64,000 nucleotides of DNA, taken from NCBI GenBank assembly GCA_026874595.1, contig CM049311.1:32569176-32633175 (forward strand), written 5' to 3'. A program made the position numbers and the translations under genes. The stretch comes from Sipunculus nudus. Lineage: Eukaryota; Annelida; Sipuncula; Golfingiida; Sipunculidae. Under the pieces are notes generated by a model that was not told the origin of the DNA, did no database searches, and saw only the letters and a list, made by a program, of their open reading frames with translations. This document shows, piece after piece, positions 10,353 through 23,402 of this stretch (position 1 is its first letter; every line of letters starts with the position of its first letter).

Positions 10353-13300
10353 GTCGGCAGCAGTGTAAATCTGGTTAGCAAATTAAAAGGAACCTCTTCT
10401 AAAAACGAATGGTTCGTTAGCAACTGTAGTTTAAGATCGTAAATATCGTGTTTGTTGATAAAGCACGTAGACAAAGCACTTTTTTTATATTGTTCTGCGG
10501 CAAATGACGCAAGCGTTTCTAATCGTATGTGACACAAACATATAAAACCACACGCTTTCTGCCACTCTTTCCCCCTTTTAGATAAGGTTTTAGTTTATAG
10601 CCAACACTTGAAAACATTTTTATTACCGGTAATAAATTATTGTCTGTGTAAGAGTACATAAATGTTGTTCTATGCGTATTCAGTGCCATTCCTTTAATTT
10701 TTTTTTATTCTGTGATTAAATGAATCAGCCTAACTGATAATTCCTTGAATATTTTGATACAAATGCATGATTTGTAACTTGACGAACATGCTCATTTAAG
10801 TTTAAAAACCTATTACTGGAATACGCTTATGTTACGTTTTTTAACCTAACTTCTTCACCGATTTCAGTAAAACCCATTAGTGAATTATCTTAATTAACGA
10901 CCACTCTGCATTGGTTTTTGACGTAGACTACTAATACTTATACTTCTAATTATAAAAGACAATTTCTTACATGTCATGTGTACAATCACAGATGGCGGCC
11001 CAAGAAAGAGAACGCAGTTTATGGGACACGTGGGTTTGATTCAAGGACACAGAACTGGTTCCCTTTGTACCTTTCCTGTTTGCGCTTATAATTCAGATAT
11101 TGTGTAACTGTTTTGTTGAACTTGTTTTCAATATCTTAATATTTTCAATATTCAACTAACAAGAGAGGTAAAGGATAGGTTGCCTGGGATGTAAAAGTGT
11201 GGGGACAGCATTTAAACCTATTCCCTCCATAAGCAGCGGCTACGCTACGCTCAACTATTTGCCACATTACCCGCTGCATTAAACCGCGGTTGCCGGTCAG
11301 GTTTGGCCACCAGGCGGTGCTGTCTCTGTTGAATTCCCCCTGCGTTATATTTAACCAAACACATTGCAGGTATCACCAGCCAAACGGATGTTCTTTGAGG
11401 TACCGGTCTTTTTACACTGCTGTGGAAAGCGCTTGGTGGCACAGACTTTTTTCACCCCCATTGAAATACACACGATGCAATCGTCAGCTTTCAACACAGT
11501 CTATATATACTGACTTGCCTGAGGTCAGTTATCCCCCACTGTCTGCATATTTCCTGTACTGCGTGCCACACGAGCTTGTCACCGGCATAGCTATGTTTGT
11601 TTACACGCTAAGCCAATCAGATTTCTTCTACCATTTTTGCAGATTTGTTTTAAACGCAGAGCCAATCAGATTTTACTTTATCCAGCAAACTGACTGGGTG
11701 TTGCCAAACCTGAAGAATCCTGCTATCTCTCACAGCGTGTAAGTGGAAGGTCAACAGGCCGGGAGGTCACGCGCTGTGTTCAAAGCATATTTAACCAATT
11801 GTTTTGGGAATATTAGAATATCTTATACTCTGACCAAAGATAAATAGATTTGGTACATAGCTGCAACATCTAAGATGATCATGAAATAAATACCATTTAC
11901 CTCTTACAATTGAAACTGAAATTTACCCTGTTTAATATAGAAAAAAAGAATTATACAAGAATCAGTTTTCACTGGGACAGATTTGATTAGATTAATTTAA
12001 GTCATCTGTACTATATTCCTCTAGAGGAAGCTGACCGGAGTTAAAGCTACGGGCTTCCCTGTCCAAGCCTGTCGTGATGGGTTGTATAAATGATTGATTT
12101 GTGTTGGGACTTCAGCCGTACATCGAGATTCCATTTTAATCCATTAAAAACAGTTGTAGTTGTTTTGATGAACATGTTCGGTCTCGCACAAGAAAGCGCT
12201 GAGCTTGGGCATTTTAAATGGGGTCACCATGATCTTGTAAAGAAGCACAAGGGCAAGTATTTAGAGATTTTATTACATAGAAGCTCAAAAATAAATAGAC
12301 GAATTGAGGAAACGTGCAGACGTCATGGCCGTTTATTTTCAGGACTTATATAGAAGGCCTTTCTAGGGAACATTGCTTTCTGGGAAACACAGGTACGGTC
12401 CGGCAAGCACGAAATTGGCAACAGTACACCACGATTTGTGCATGCGTTTTTCGTCTAGCCTGATTACACTTTGAAAGGCTGGGTGCAGTAAATGAGTGCA
12501 TAGTTTAGATATAAACCCACACAAATAAGGTGAATAGGACAAATATAGGACAAAATAGGACAAATAAGATAAAACATGTCCCAACTGGATGAAATCCAGC
12601 AACAGGCCCCTTACGCAAACAGAAACTATTTTAAATTGTTTTCCTTGTTTCCGTTGCACTCTTTTATTTGGAGATTTTATCCGTTAAAGTTTGGTCAGAT
12701 CTGACCAAATTGGTTCACTATATTCCGCATACAACATATTGCGCATGATACAGGTATCTTGACTCGAATGGGATTTAAGTTATAACTTAGTGTGTAGTAT
12801 GTATCAAAATATATAATTGGCACTTACTCCAAAGAAAATGAGATTATTGCAACATCTATAGGTTCTTGTTTACAACTTTACAAGGCATGTTGGGAAGGCT
12901 CAAGCAATGTACACATGCATACTTTTTACCTGGCAACGCAAAAGGCAACGGCAAAGTCAGCGGCAATGGCGCTTTGGGTGTACACATAATCCGGCAAACT
13001 TTATTATCGGAGGTCAAATGGCAAGTGTTTTATTCATCACAGTGGAACTCCAGGGTGACGATGGCCTTCTAAATATTGACTTAAATTTCTATGCCGACAA
13101 GATTAAAAGTTAGGAATATATTTGCCTTTTCTTGCACCAAAGTGGCAAAAATGCCGTGCATTATAGTAGTGACGCCATTTTATGGGCCGTATGATGATGT
13201 CAGGCAAAAATTGCTAATATAGCGATTCGGCAAAAAAAAAAAAAAAAAAAAAAAAAAAAGCCGGAAAGTCGTACCGCATTATCATTGCCGTGCCTTGCGC

Positions 13301-13862
13301 ATATGTACACCACAATGATTTTTTTCATACGACTGATTTTTTTGTCGTTGCTGCATTATCGTTGTCGGATCGTCGTTGCCGGAAAACGGGTGAACGTGTA
13401 CACAGCTTTAGGAGTATCCATTCATGGGCGATGTCATGGGGATCTATCAGGAAACCAGTATCCATCGGGTGCTTCAGGGAATTTGCAAAGTTGTCCTTTC
13501 TAATTTGCATAAGATTCCCATGTATTTCCTATTTATTTCCTATTTATTTCCCCACATATATTCGGACACCATTTCTATGAATGGTGGTTGAACGTTCGTG
13601 CTGGACGATAACATGCTTCTGAAATTTGCATCACGGACAAACTCATCCGAAAATCACATAAAAATATTAAACTTCAGATATTAATAATTTCTAGGAAAAG
13701 CTTAGCAGATATAACAACTTCAGAGGGTTGCCTCTGTTGAGAATATGGCCTTATCAAATGTTGTTTTTTCTCATGAAGCCTCTAAGGTAAAACACTTTTA
13801 TCAAATTGTAATCTCAAAAGAAATATACCTCCAGTCATGAAAACCGCGATTAAGATACTTAC
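10353..13862. other. upstream region with no recognised gene
   Basis: Positions 10,353-10,700 are paralogous to the flank of the 13.9-kb exon. At 11,290-11,742 (+) there is a 150-codon open frame of unknown nature (see findings), with two copies of AGCCAATCAGATT near 11,612 and 11,661. An A-run lies at about 13,231-13,259, with GGCAA/TTGCC-rich sequence on either side (12,920-13,400). No splice-supported exon was seen. Confidence 0.5.
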
Positions 13863-13926
13863 ATTCAGAGATATGAGTACCAAGTAATACCAAAGCGACA
13901 GTGAGCAGTCCCAAAGAGGTGATCAT
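13863..13926 (-). CDS. signal-peptide first exon, type A (copy A1)
   Basis: The ATG is at 13926-13924; the peptide begins MITSLGLLTVALVLLGTHIS and continues with Glu, ending GAA T|GTAAGT, a perfect donor in phase 1. It straddles the left edge of the segmental triplication: all but its last 5 nt lie inside the unit, while the last 5 nt and the donor lie outside it. It is the only type A copy with a consensus GTAAGT donor. Confidence 0.72.
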
Positions 13927-14886
13927 GTCGGCAGCAGTTTTGAACTGGTAAGCAAATTGAAAGGAACCTCTTCTAAAAACATTTCAAGTAGGAAATTGTT
14001 TGTTGGCAACTGCTATATCGTAAATACCGTGTATGTTGATAAGACAGGTGTATGAAGCACTCAAATTCATTGTTAAGTGGAAAATGATGGAAGCGTTTCT
14101 TAATCATACGTGACACAGACGTATCTAACCACACGCGACCCTTTTACCCTTTTAGATAAGGTTTGAGCATAAGTGACGTACGGGTGACCATAATGGAAAA
14201 CTTTTTATTGCCGGTAATAAAATGGAATTCAGGTTCAGGTAGGGCAAACCTTAGGTATAAGTTTATTGTTGCAGGCTTTTATGGTAAAAAGAGGGTTTTG
14301 GAAAGAAAATTATTCAGATTACATCGGTTCTTAATATTGTCCATGTGAGAATACATAAATCTTTTTGTACGGGTGGCCACACTTGAACAAGTTTTCATTA
14401 AACAAAACTACCATTCCGTTTACGTTTATCGTTAGCAGGCGTATATGGAATAATGAAAGCTTTTGGAATGAGGTAGTGCTGATGGAAAAGCAATGAGACC
14501 ATTCTAAAATAATTCTAAAAAGTAAACAATTCAAACATCAATTCAAACAACAGCTCTTAAACTTAACATAAATACGGACAATTTAAATGATACTTAACTT
14601 TCCAATTCCAAATAGGGGCACAAAAATATGAACAAGCATTTGCAAGCAGATAAAATTCTCTCATTATTAATTTTTTTTATTGAAAAAAAACACCTTTAAT
14701 AATGAATTTTCAAAGAAATATCAGATATGCGTAAGTAATTTGTAACTGTTTAACAAGTGAGCCATGGGTCATGACGCTAAGCCGACTGACATGTTGACAA
14801 TATGTCCATGCATGCACAGGCAACTTATTAAGATAATGTAGGTTGTATCATCTTTCTTGCCCAGTAGCTAAGGCTCATTAACGGAG

Positions 14887-15530
14887 CACCGCATATTTGA
14901 AGCTGTCAAAAATAGAGATAAAAATACAAAAAAAATAATATAAATGCAGGTGGCGCCAAGAGTCTGCAAGAACTGATGAAACACTCAATAAGGAAAATGC
15001 ATGCAAAGAATCTTGGTGATCAATGTAATAAATGTACAGATACTGGAGCTTTTGTATCAAATTTTTAATTATTCTGGGAGTACTTCTGAGCCCCATAGCT
15101 CGGAGGATATGGTTAACAGAGATCTAATTTCAGGTTTCCAAGGAGATTTTTCATGGACCTCCCTGGATATCAAGTTAGAAGATTCCAGGTCTAATGGTTA
15201 CGACTTGTGCCCTGTTAACGGACGACTGCATTTTTGAAGGTATCAAAAACAGATAAAAAAAAATACGTAAAAATTGAACATGCATGCAAAGAATCATGGT
15301 GAATCAAGTTGTTCAGATACTGGATCTCATGTATCGAATTTTCATTTATTCTGGGGGGGGGGGGGGTTACTTCTGAGCCTCATAGCTCAAAGATATGGGT
15401 AACGGAGACCCGATTTACGGCTACCAAGAACATTTTCAAGCACCTCCCTGCATGTCAAGTTAGAAAATTCTAAGTCCAACGGTTAGGATTTGTGCCTGGT
15501 TATCGGACAGAAGGACGGACGACGGACAAA
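14887..15530. repeat. diverged tandem dimer, period about 284 bp (copy 1)
   Basis: GCATGCAAAGAATC...GGTGA, the 'tctgagcc-catagctc' block and the 'acctccctg-atatcaagttagaa' block each occur twice, about 284 bp apart. The second half holds a G-run (15,354-15,366) and ends with GGACGGACGACGGAC, a tail seen in dispersed bivalve repeats. Equivalent dimers lie at about 25,634-26,270 and 42,446-43,090. Confidence 0.8.
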
Positions 15531-17159
15531 GAGTGATCGCTATGGCTAAGATGACTTTCAGGCAGCTGAGATAAAAAAAACAAAACAAATTGTTTGTTCA
15601 CGCGTTCTCCAGAATGAACACAGGAGGTCAAATTGAGGGCTACGAAGGCTTTAACACTTCGAGTTCCAACAGGTAAGTAACACATGTTCAGCACGATACA
15701 TGTCACTTGACAGAGAGCTGTTATTGTAGCCGGATAAATCATCTGTAAATCACACGTTCACACATCCTACACCTAGGTACAAAAACGTGTTCGTAGGACT
15801 CAATTCGACCCCCCACATACTTTCTGGAGAAGGCGTTAACACAAATTTATAATCGACACCTGGATCCGCATTAACATATATCCAGCTTTTAACAGATTAA
15901 CCAAAGAAAAGTTATCAGTTGTTCCTTGGCCAATGGTCCACTGTTCCACAAAATTTTATTTAATTCCATAAAAAATACATGTTGTGTCAACAAAATATTT
16001 AGTTGTAGTTTGTACAATAGGTATGGCCGACCACTTGCTGATTTCAGGTAACCTGTAAGTATATCATATACACTATCGCTCCGTGCTCCCTGGTTCCAAC
16101 TAGTGGATTAAGATTTAGCTTAATTTATTCAGAAGATATGAAACTGACCCTTTTATACTTCCATTAATATTCCGTCAATCCATTGTTCCATCTTTACATC
16201 ATTGACACCATTATCTCACTCGCTGATAGTGAAGGCATAGAAATCCAGCTCTTTCGGTTAGTTTACCCAAAAAGTATATCTAAAGGTTCCTAATGAATTT
16301 AAATGAGTTTTATAGATATTATGGTCATGAGCTAATAAAGAACTGATAAAACTTTAATTAAGGTGGATTATTAATTTTTATGTATATCTTTTGAAGGATA
16401 AGCAGCAGCAAAAAAAGGGCAACTTTGGCTGTATTGAGTTCCGGGTCCTCTCTCACTACGCACTGATTCATCCCAAAGTTTTAGGAATCGTTCCCTAGTC
16501 CACAATTCACAATGTTACAAAATTTCATTCAACTTTTAAAGCCAGTGTGTGGTCATATTACCAAGCAAAAGAATGAAAAACGCTGATCACATAACGTCAG
16601 CTAACTTCTTTACGTGAAAAAAATAATGTGTCATTTAGGAACAAATAACCATCTGTTGGGCAGCTGTAGGCGTAAATAATTTAACATTTCATTAATTATC
16701 TTTTGTAAGCTGTGAACATCAGGAAGTTTACACTTGACAATTATTTACATACATTTACGTAGGGATGTGGCGAAAAGGGCAGATAAATAACATAGAATGA
16801 AAAGCACATTTTTATCTGAAGAATGCATTCAGGAGAATGTTAGGGGAAATACAAGTGATTTTTTTAGAAAATGTATCAACATTAAGTTGTGTTGAAGGAA
16901 ACAACCTTTTCAAATTAAATATCAAATTAAAAAAACTTTAAAGAGTGTCACTTTGAGTCATATTATGTTCACCTACGTGTTTGCATATGATCTTCTATTC
17001 CATCTCCCCCCCCCCTGGGCAGGTAAATTTTTCAATGATTTCTTTTGGCGGAATATTTTTTATATTTATGGGAATATGAAATCATGGGCATTTGAATACT
17101 AGTATGAGAATTAAAATCTTAACAAACACAAGTAAAACAACGGTGAAATATTAAATGCA
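15531..17159. other. no gene recognised (copy 1 interior)
   Basis: AT-rich sequence conserved in all three copies, with a C-run at about 17,007. Small open frames are not supported by splice sites or motifs. Confidence 0.5.
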
Positions 17160-17574
17160 TCGGCTTCTGTAACACAAGGGTGGAGCACAGGATTAAAAGC
17201 CGGAAGGTCGTGTGTTCGAATCTCAGCCGAGGCGGTGAGATTTTTCACGGTCGGCCCTCACCCCTCACGGTTAGCACTCCGCAGGCTTAATGGGAAGGCT
17301 GTGCCCCAAAGCCATATATCACTCACAAACAAGTGCGTCTTAGGGGTCCCTCGGCGTTTTGACCTAGCAAAGGGGATGATTATACATCCACAGGTGCGGT
17401 AGACACCGGGCCTGGGTGACACCAGGATACAAAAATAACATGATAGGAAGCGAGTGCTACCGCCCTGTCACGTATAGTCCCGAATCGAAATGGTGGTATG
17501 CAGATGAATATACTTAGATTAAGAATTAGAAAAGAAAGTATAAAAAATGGGATGGTTACCTCCAGCAAAAAAAG
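17160..17574 (+). mobile_element. tRNA-derived SINE (copy 1)
   Basis: The head resembles a tRNA with a B box (TGTTCGAATCTC) and a degraded A box. A body containing GAGATTTTTCACGGTCGGCC and GACACCGGGCCTGGGTGAC follows, and the 3' end is TTACCTCCAGC plus an A-run. The same family stands alone at 56,535-56,945 with better-preserved boxes. Confidence 0.85.
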
Positions 17575-17589
17575 TTAAATGCTGGTATT

Positions 17590-17641
<52 letters not shown>

Positions 17642-18574
17642 TATGAATACCTGTTATTTGCAAGCGCATTTCTATACAAGTCTGACGAGCTTACATCATT
17701 TCTTTATGGCATTAAAATAGAGGGCACAAACATGTTAAGTAATGTAATGTTTTGAAAAGATAACAATACATGCACATGTTTTAAGGAACTGTCAATTGTT
17801 ATTCTGGCCAACCCTAGATTTCCGATTCCTATGCGCAGTTTGATATTAAATTATTAAATGCCCTTCCTATAATAACTCCTTATTGATTCAAATTCCCCAT
17901 CATTTGTTATGACTTAAGAGCTCCATGTTTAAGAAAGTAAGTATCTATAAACCCATACGAGCGTGAGCTACATACAACAACTACTCAATTACTAAAGAGT
18001 ATCGTTGCTTAAGCAAGAATAATCATTACTAAATCCCCCGCCGGAAATGTTAAAGCTACATAGACATTTACAATAATATGTGCACTTTCCCTAGTCATTA
18101 GTACATTGTAGCTGAAACATTTTTATGCTAAACTCTCCCGGCACACGGACTTCATTTCACACGCATCTCCAGTTCACCTGTTTTATACGTTGTTTTGGTT
18201 ATGTATGCGAGTAAAAACAGCCCATGTGCGTTTGTTTACCATAACAAGACTATATGGCCAGAGGTCCAACCGTGCGCATGCACAACATTCAAACAAGGAG
18301 AATTGACAGGAAAAAAGAAACATCGGTTAGACTTGAAATATTTTGATTTGTGAAGTCACGAGGTATGGCCACAAGGTGGTGTGCCCGCTATGTCTGTATT
18401 TTGTACGACTGGTTTCGCCAGGTGAAAGCTTTGTGTCCAGAAGTGTAATTATGATTCTAAGATCAGAATGAAATACTCGCATATATCATAATATTTCAAG
18501 GAGAAAAGCGCTATATGTGTACATATTTTGTAATACTATGTGTATATTTAACATACAAGATCTCTTTAAATATA

Positions 18575-18989
18575 AGCCCAATTTACGCTAGAAAATTGTG
18601 GCGCGCTAGACCGGGCCAGAAAAATGTGGAGCGGGCTACATTTTAATTTGCGTTCACACTGTGCCGGACAAAGTGACCATGTAAAGCGCGCTACCGTGTC
18701 AAGATAGGCCGCATTGCACTTGGCACGGCCTAGAATCTGCATTTTGTTTACACGCAGATAAACACTGCAATCTAGCGCGGTCTAGACTGGATTCCCCCTT
18801 GCGGGCATGGCTAAATCCTAGTCACCTGACAGCCGAGTCTGGCGCGCGCTAGCATCTGGAACCAACTCAAACCGGTGGTCAAAATGTAGCGCGCTCCAGA
18901 CCAAAAATCCTCGAAATCTGGCGCGTTTGGGGGACTTGGCGCGCGTAAACGATGTAGAGCGCTTCAAAAAAACGTGTGTAAATGGGGCT
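18575..18989. mobile_element. GCGC-rich MITE (copy 1)
   Basis: 415 bp with ends AGCCCAATTTAC and, inverted, AGCCCCATTTACAC, flanked by ATA on both sides (18,572-18,574 and 18,990-18,992). The interior has many GCGCGCTA and TAGCGCG motifs, far richer in GC than its surroundings. No coding capacity. A 3-bp AT-rich target site suggests the PIF/Harbinger type, but this is tentative. Confidence 0.65.
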
Positions 18990-19339
18990 ATAAACTCAAA
19001 ATTTGATTTAAGACAATCCCAAAGTGTTTTGACAAAAAACAATTTGTGCCTTTAGTATGTAAGGACATTCTAAAATTAACCTTTCTTATGCTCTTCCCCC
19101 TGTTAACGTTAATGTTTCGGTCGCAGTTTATTTAAATCTTTTAGAACAAGCTAAAAGAAATGCACAATGCTTTTTTGGTTTCATAGGAAGGTGAAGGACA
19201 AAAATGCATAGGATGTTATATTTTTATAAACAAAATTTACTCATAATGAATTTGCTACATATGCTCCTACATTATTAAGCTGATTAGGGTTGTTTTCAGG
19301 GAATCCTCATAAATAATATATTAGATTCTTCTAAAATTG

Positions 19340-19806
19340 ACATAATCACACGTTTACAGTTAGATTGCATCACAAAAGACGTAACACGTTGTATCACTCA
19401 GGCCATCAATGCGGTCGCACCAGAGAGAGAAGTAAAAGATTAAAAAAAAAAAAAAAACTATTGGAACTTCACCCAAGAAATAAAAGATATTGTAGCCTTA
19501 TGGCGACCAAAAAGGCGCTACCAGCAACGGACATGTACCACGGAAGCCAAAGATTTATTTAATAGAATAAAAAGGTTAGTTGATCAAGCTATCTAGGCGC
19601 TAAAACGATATCAATGGTCAGAATATATTAACAGTCTAGGTCAAATGATGAAACAAACTCAGGTGAATTTTGGAAACAATTCAAACATTTCTCTATCTCT
19701 AAATATAACCCAAATACAGGACAGGCTAAACCCCTAATAAACTCTGACGGCACAGTTGCTGCTACAGCAAAGAGTCGTGCATGTCTATTTGCGAATACTC
19801 CAAAAT
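19340..19806 (+). pseudogene. LINE fragment, endonuclease-RT linker (copy 1)
   Basis: Conceptual reading gives YWNFTQEIKDIVALWRPKRR-like and FWKQFKHFSISKYNP-like stretches, then a SDGTVAAT motif. These are typical of the segment between the endonuclease and reverse transcriptase of Jockey/Nimbus-type non-LTR retrotransposons. The frame is broken by an A-run insertion, a stop (TAG) and a small indel. Confidence 0.72.
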
Positions 19807-20689
19807 AAATACGAAAAACCCCGACACACCCTAACTTCAAGAATGCTTCCTAAACACAACGAAACAAATAATTGATGAAAATAAAGCACTATTTAATGTA
19901 GAAAACCCGACCACGGAAGACAGTGACGACAACTTAGCAGTAAGACCCATGGTAATTCTACAGGTAAAGCGGGCCCTTGCTTTATCCAAAGGCAAATCAT
20001 TTGTTCCTTCTTTTTAAAAAGTCATCAGTCGCAGCCTACTGCTGTTTACCACGACATCAATGCAATAGGATGAATGGCCCTTGAAGAGCATTTCCCCGTA
20101 TCACTTTTCACGACTCAAGTAGGCTAATAAAAAGCCTACACCTCAGTTGGATTTCGAAAGGTCTCACTGTTTCACAGAATTTTCACTGTGATGTCAAACG
20201 GTCAAACCTGCAGAGGCAGACTCTCCATGGTAGCGTAACTGCTCCTTGTATTTGGTCATCAGTTAATAGGTTTTGGTTGGATAACTCACCTATATTATTT
20301 TTATGCTATTCCTTTTTTAAAGTGCGTGTGTATGTGCATGCGGTGATGGCGTCACATTTCGTCTTAATATTCATTTATCCTGCAAATCACAGACTATAGG
20401 TAACCATAACCCAATATCCGGAAGATTTCAACACGCATTCTCTGGAGGTTAAGTCAGATTGTACATTAATGATATTTGTCCTGCTTAGGGATAACCGGAC
20501 GAGGGAGGGACAAACAGCTGCGATTTTGCTAAGCTGATTATTAATATGCTTAGCTAAATCATATAATATGCTATGAAATTGAGAGAAATCTTAAATATTA
20601 TATACGAGGTGTCAATATCCAGAGAAACCCTATAAAAAACTGAGAAAAAAATCGGCACCCGAAACACACCGGAGCCAACAATTCTTAAT

Positions 20690-22218
20690 AAGCAGTCTCA
20701 GAAAATCAAAGAGCGCCCCTGGACCTTCGTAAATAGCATGGACTCAGGATGAACCGTGCATGTATTTGAAAACCCAGCATGGAGACTTGCATGGAGACTG
20801 CAGCAATGCAAGACTGCAGCCTTTAACTTAACAAAGGAAGCAAAGCGTGGTTTCGAGAAAGATTCGATATGTAGACTATTTAACATTAAGCCTGATAGGG
20901 ACAATTGGAAAAATACCACTATTATTCCTCAACTGCGCAGATGAATCTCCTAGCAAAAGTATGAGAAAATATGGAATATTGGCCAAAACAAAGTGAGATT
21001 AAACCAGTGAAGGATTATGATTATATTTCAAATGATACCATATTTGCTAGGTACTTGATCGATATGTGATTGATGTAACTTGGTTAAAGCCTCTAGAATG
21101 CAAACGCTGGATGTGAAAAAAGAATCTCTATGAAAGTTATAAACAGGCATTGTTGGCCTGGAAATTGATTACTGAACTAAAAATAAGCTAAGGGTACATT
21201 TATTGTTATCTCTACCTGAAGAAGAAAATATTGGTATCAGAGAGAAAGTAAGTCCTACATGAATTGTAAATTGAAGAGTCAAACAACGTTTTAAAAATTT
21301 TCATAGCTTATCTAGCCAGGAAATTAGGAAAATATGTTTAAGCTGATAGTGTGATAAAATTTAAGAATTTTACAGATAATTAGAGAATGCCTGGGCAGTC
21401 CATAGAAGAATCTATAATAAACTTTTAGGTACAACAATATCATGAAACTGAATATTTTTTTACCTCCATGGTATTTTGGCTTTCAGGATATTGAAAAGAA
21501 TCAAAATCAGCAAAGCTGAGCGGATGCTGGCATTTACAGAAGTAGACTATCAGAAGAAAGAACTTTTGTTTGACCAGTCCAAGAAATATTTACGATAAAA
21601 GCCAAAGAATATCAAGGAGAGGAGCTGATAGTGGAAATTCGGGTGCGACCATGTGCTAGCATGGTGTGGGGCAAAACTTCTTACACGCTATGATCTGTGG
21701 ACAAAATGAGAATTAAGATAAAAGCAGGAGCTCCATTTTTTTTAAATTAGGAGGTGTTGAGAAATAAAAAAAAATCTTCTAATACCATATTCCTGGTGAG
21801 ATTGCAGGTGAGAATTTTACTGTGGCCCTGGATCTGGTGGATTCTGATATCCTTCTTCTGTTATCCATGGAAGCAAATAAAACAGCCAGGGTAACAGCTT
21901 CCAGAAACAGGCATTGAGGTACTTTGGTGCAGTACACACGAGGCGACAAATTGTCTTCATACGTGATAGTTTCAGTGGCTCTCAACTTGTCTTTGGTTGA
22001 AAAAACAATTTTGCATAACGTCATGGCTAAGCAAACACCCAACTGATGTAGATATTGGTGATAGTGACAAGAAGTCACGGACACAAGCAGCTAAATTACC
22101 TCTAATTACCTCAACCACAAAAAAACAAAAATTACCAAGCAGAGCTTTAGTAAAGGAAGATCCTCCTAAAATATTACCCTTTTTAAAATATTTTATATCA
22201 ACATCAGACCCTGTGTAA
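20690..22218 (+). pseudogene. LTR-type retroelement relic, gag-like and protease-like parts (copy 1)
   Basis: Broken reading frames contain, in order, an unrecognised MDSGWTVHVFENPAWRL segment, a gag-like region with LPEEENIGIREKV, KKELLFDQSKKYL near 21,550-21,595, and LDLVDSDILLLLS near 21,820-21,870. The last resembles the protease region of metazoan gag-pol retroelements. Many stops and frameshifts; no reverse transcriptase seen. Confidence 0.55.
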
Positions 22219-23338
22219 CTAGTCTAAATATTCTAGTAAACTAGAGGTGATGGTACTCAATTAGGGCCCCGAGTTCCTCAAAATGGCAGCCCTGTGGCCA
22301 TATTGGATGTCAGATTGGTCTGAAAGTTTTCACCACAAACAATATAAAATTCATGACATTATCTGAACAGTTATTGCGAAAGGATTTTAACATAATTGCC
22401 TAGCAGCCATAATGGATTTAACAGAAGTGTAAAATTTGAAAGTGACATCTCCTAATTGTTGAAATATTCTATTTAATTTTCGCAAAAGAAAATCATCGTT
22501 AGCACTGTGGCGTTCATATTGGTTTTTGGATGGGTATGAAATTCGATAGGGCTCACAGGAACCAAAACATATCTGTGAAATTGAGAAAGCATACTTTCAT
22601 TGAGATATTTCGCACGAAAGAAGATCGCCGATTCTGCTCTGGCGGTCTTATTGCAATTCAGGGCCATCCCCCTCCGAAAAACTTTTCTCGATCCCTCTAG
22701 ATTTCTTCGTTGAGGTCTCTTTTACTCATTCCCAGGTGTTTCCAAACATCTAAACGGAGCAAACAAGCTAAAAAATCGACCCAGAATTGTGACTATCCCC
22801 TGAATTTAGAATTACGTATACATTTTCTGGTTCCAAAGTTAATGTAGCCCCGAAAATGCTACCACTTGGTACTGTTGAAACACTAAGCCCAAGACACCAG
22901 CCTCGCAGAGTGTCCCTGCCGGGCAAATGATTGTTTCATAGAGGGCAACACACGGCCCGTGTGCACACGGTTACACACACTTACACAAATGCACACACAG
23001 CTATATATATCTTTGTGTGTGCGTGGGAGTGGATGGGCGAGTTTGAATGGGTGTGTCAAAGTCGCTAATATTGCCTGTCATTGCGATATGTATGATCAAG
23101 GACAAATAAATTTTGTTTTGTGTACGTAAAAAAAGTAAGTGTCTTATGACAAAATAGCTTTGTAAAAAAATATTATCCGTTCAATTATGTATGATCTCCA
23201 CTTAAATGAAATATTATGCAAAGCATTTGAAATAAAAACTGTGATGTCGAAACTGCATTATCTGTCAGTTAATTGTATACAATGCCTTAGAATGGTTGCA
23301 AATGATTTTCATGTAAAAGTATTGATAGAGGTACTTAC
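22219..23338. other. no gene recognised (copy 1); empty insertion site
   Basis: Contains ATAGGGCT at about 22,547-22,554, the intact target site of the large element present only in copy 2. A GT/CA-rich stretch lies at 22,950-23,050, followed by GACAAATAAA, which may be the 3' end of an old retroelement. Confidence 0.6.
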
Positions 23339-23402
23339 AGACACATATATGACTACAGGTGAACACTAAGGCGATAGTGAGCAGTCCTTTAGAAGTGCTC
23401 AT
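23339..23402 (-). CDS. signal-peptide first exon, type B (copy B1)
   Basis: The ATG is at 23402-23400. 64 nt encode MSTSKGLLTIALVFTCSHIC plus Val, ending GTC T|GTAAGT in phase 1. Related to type A by the GLLT-ALV core, by 5' untranslated sequence (GAAGAG-TTCCTTC) and by length. The donor is perfect, so this copy is potentially functional. Confidence 0.68.

Noticed and set aside
17380-17568. Hydrophobic minus-strand frame also found at 28,005 and 44,948
   Set aside because: Antisense translation of the SINE, repeated because the unit is triplicated.
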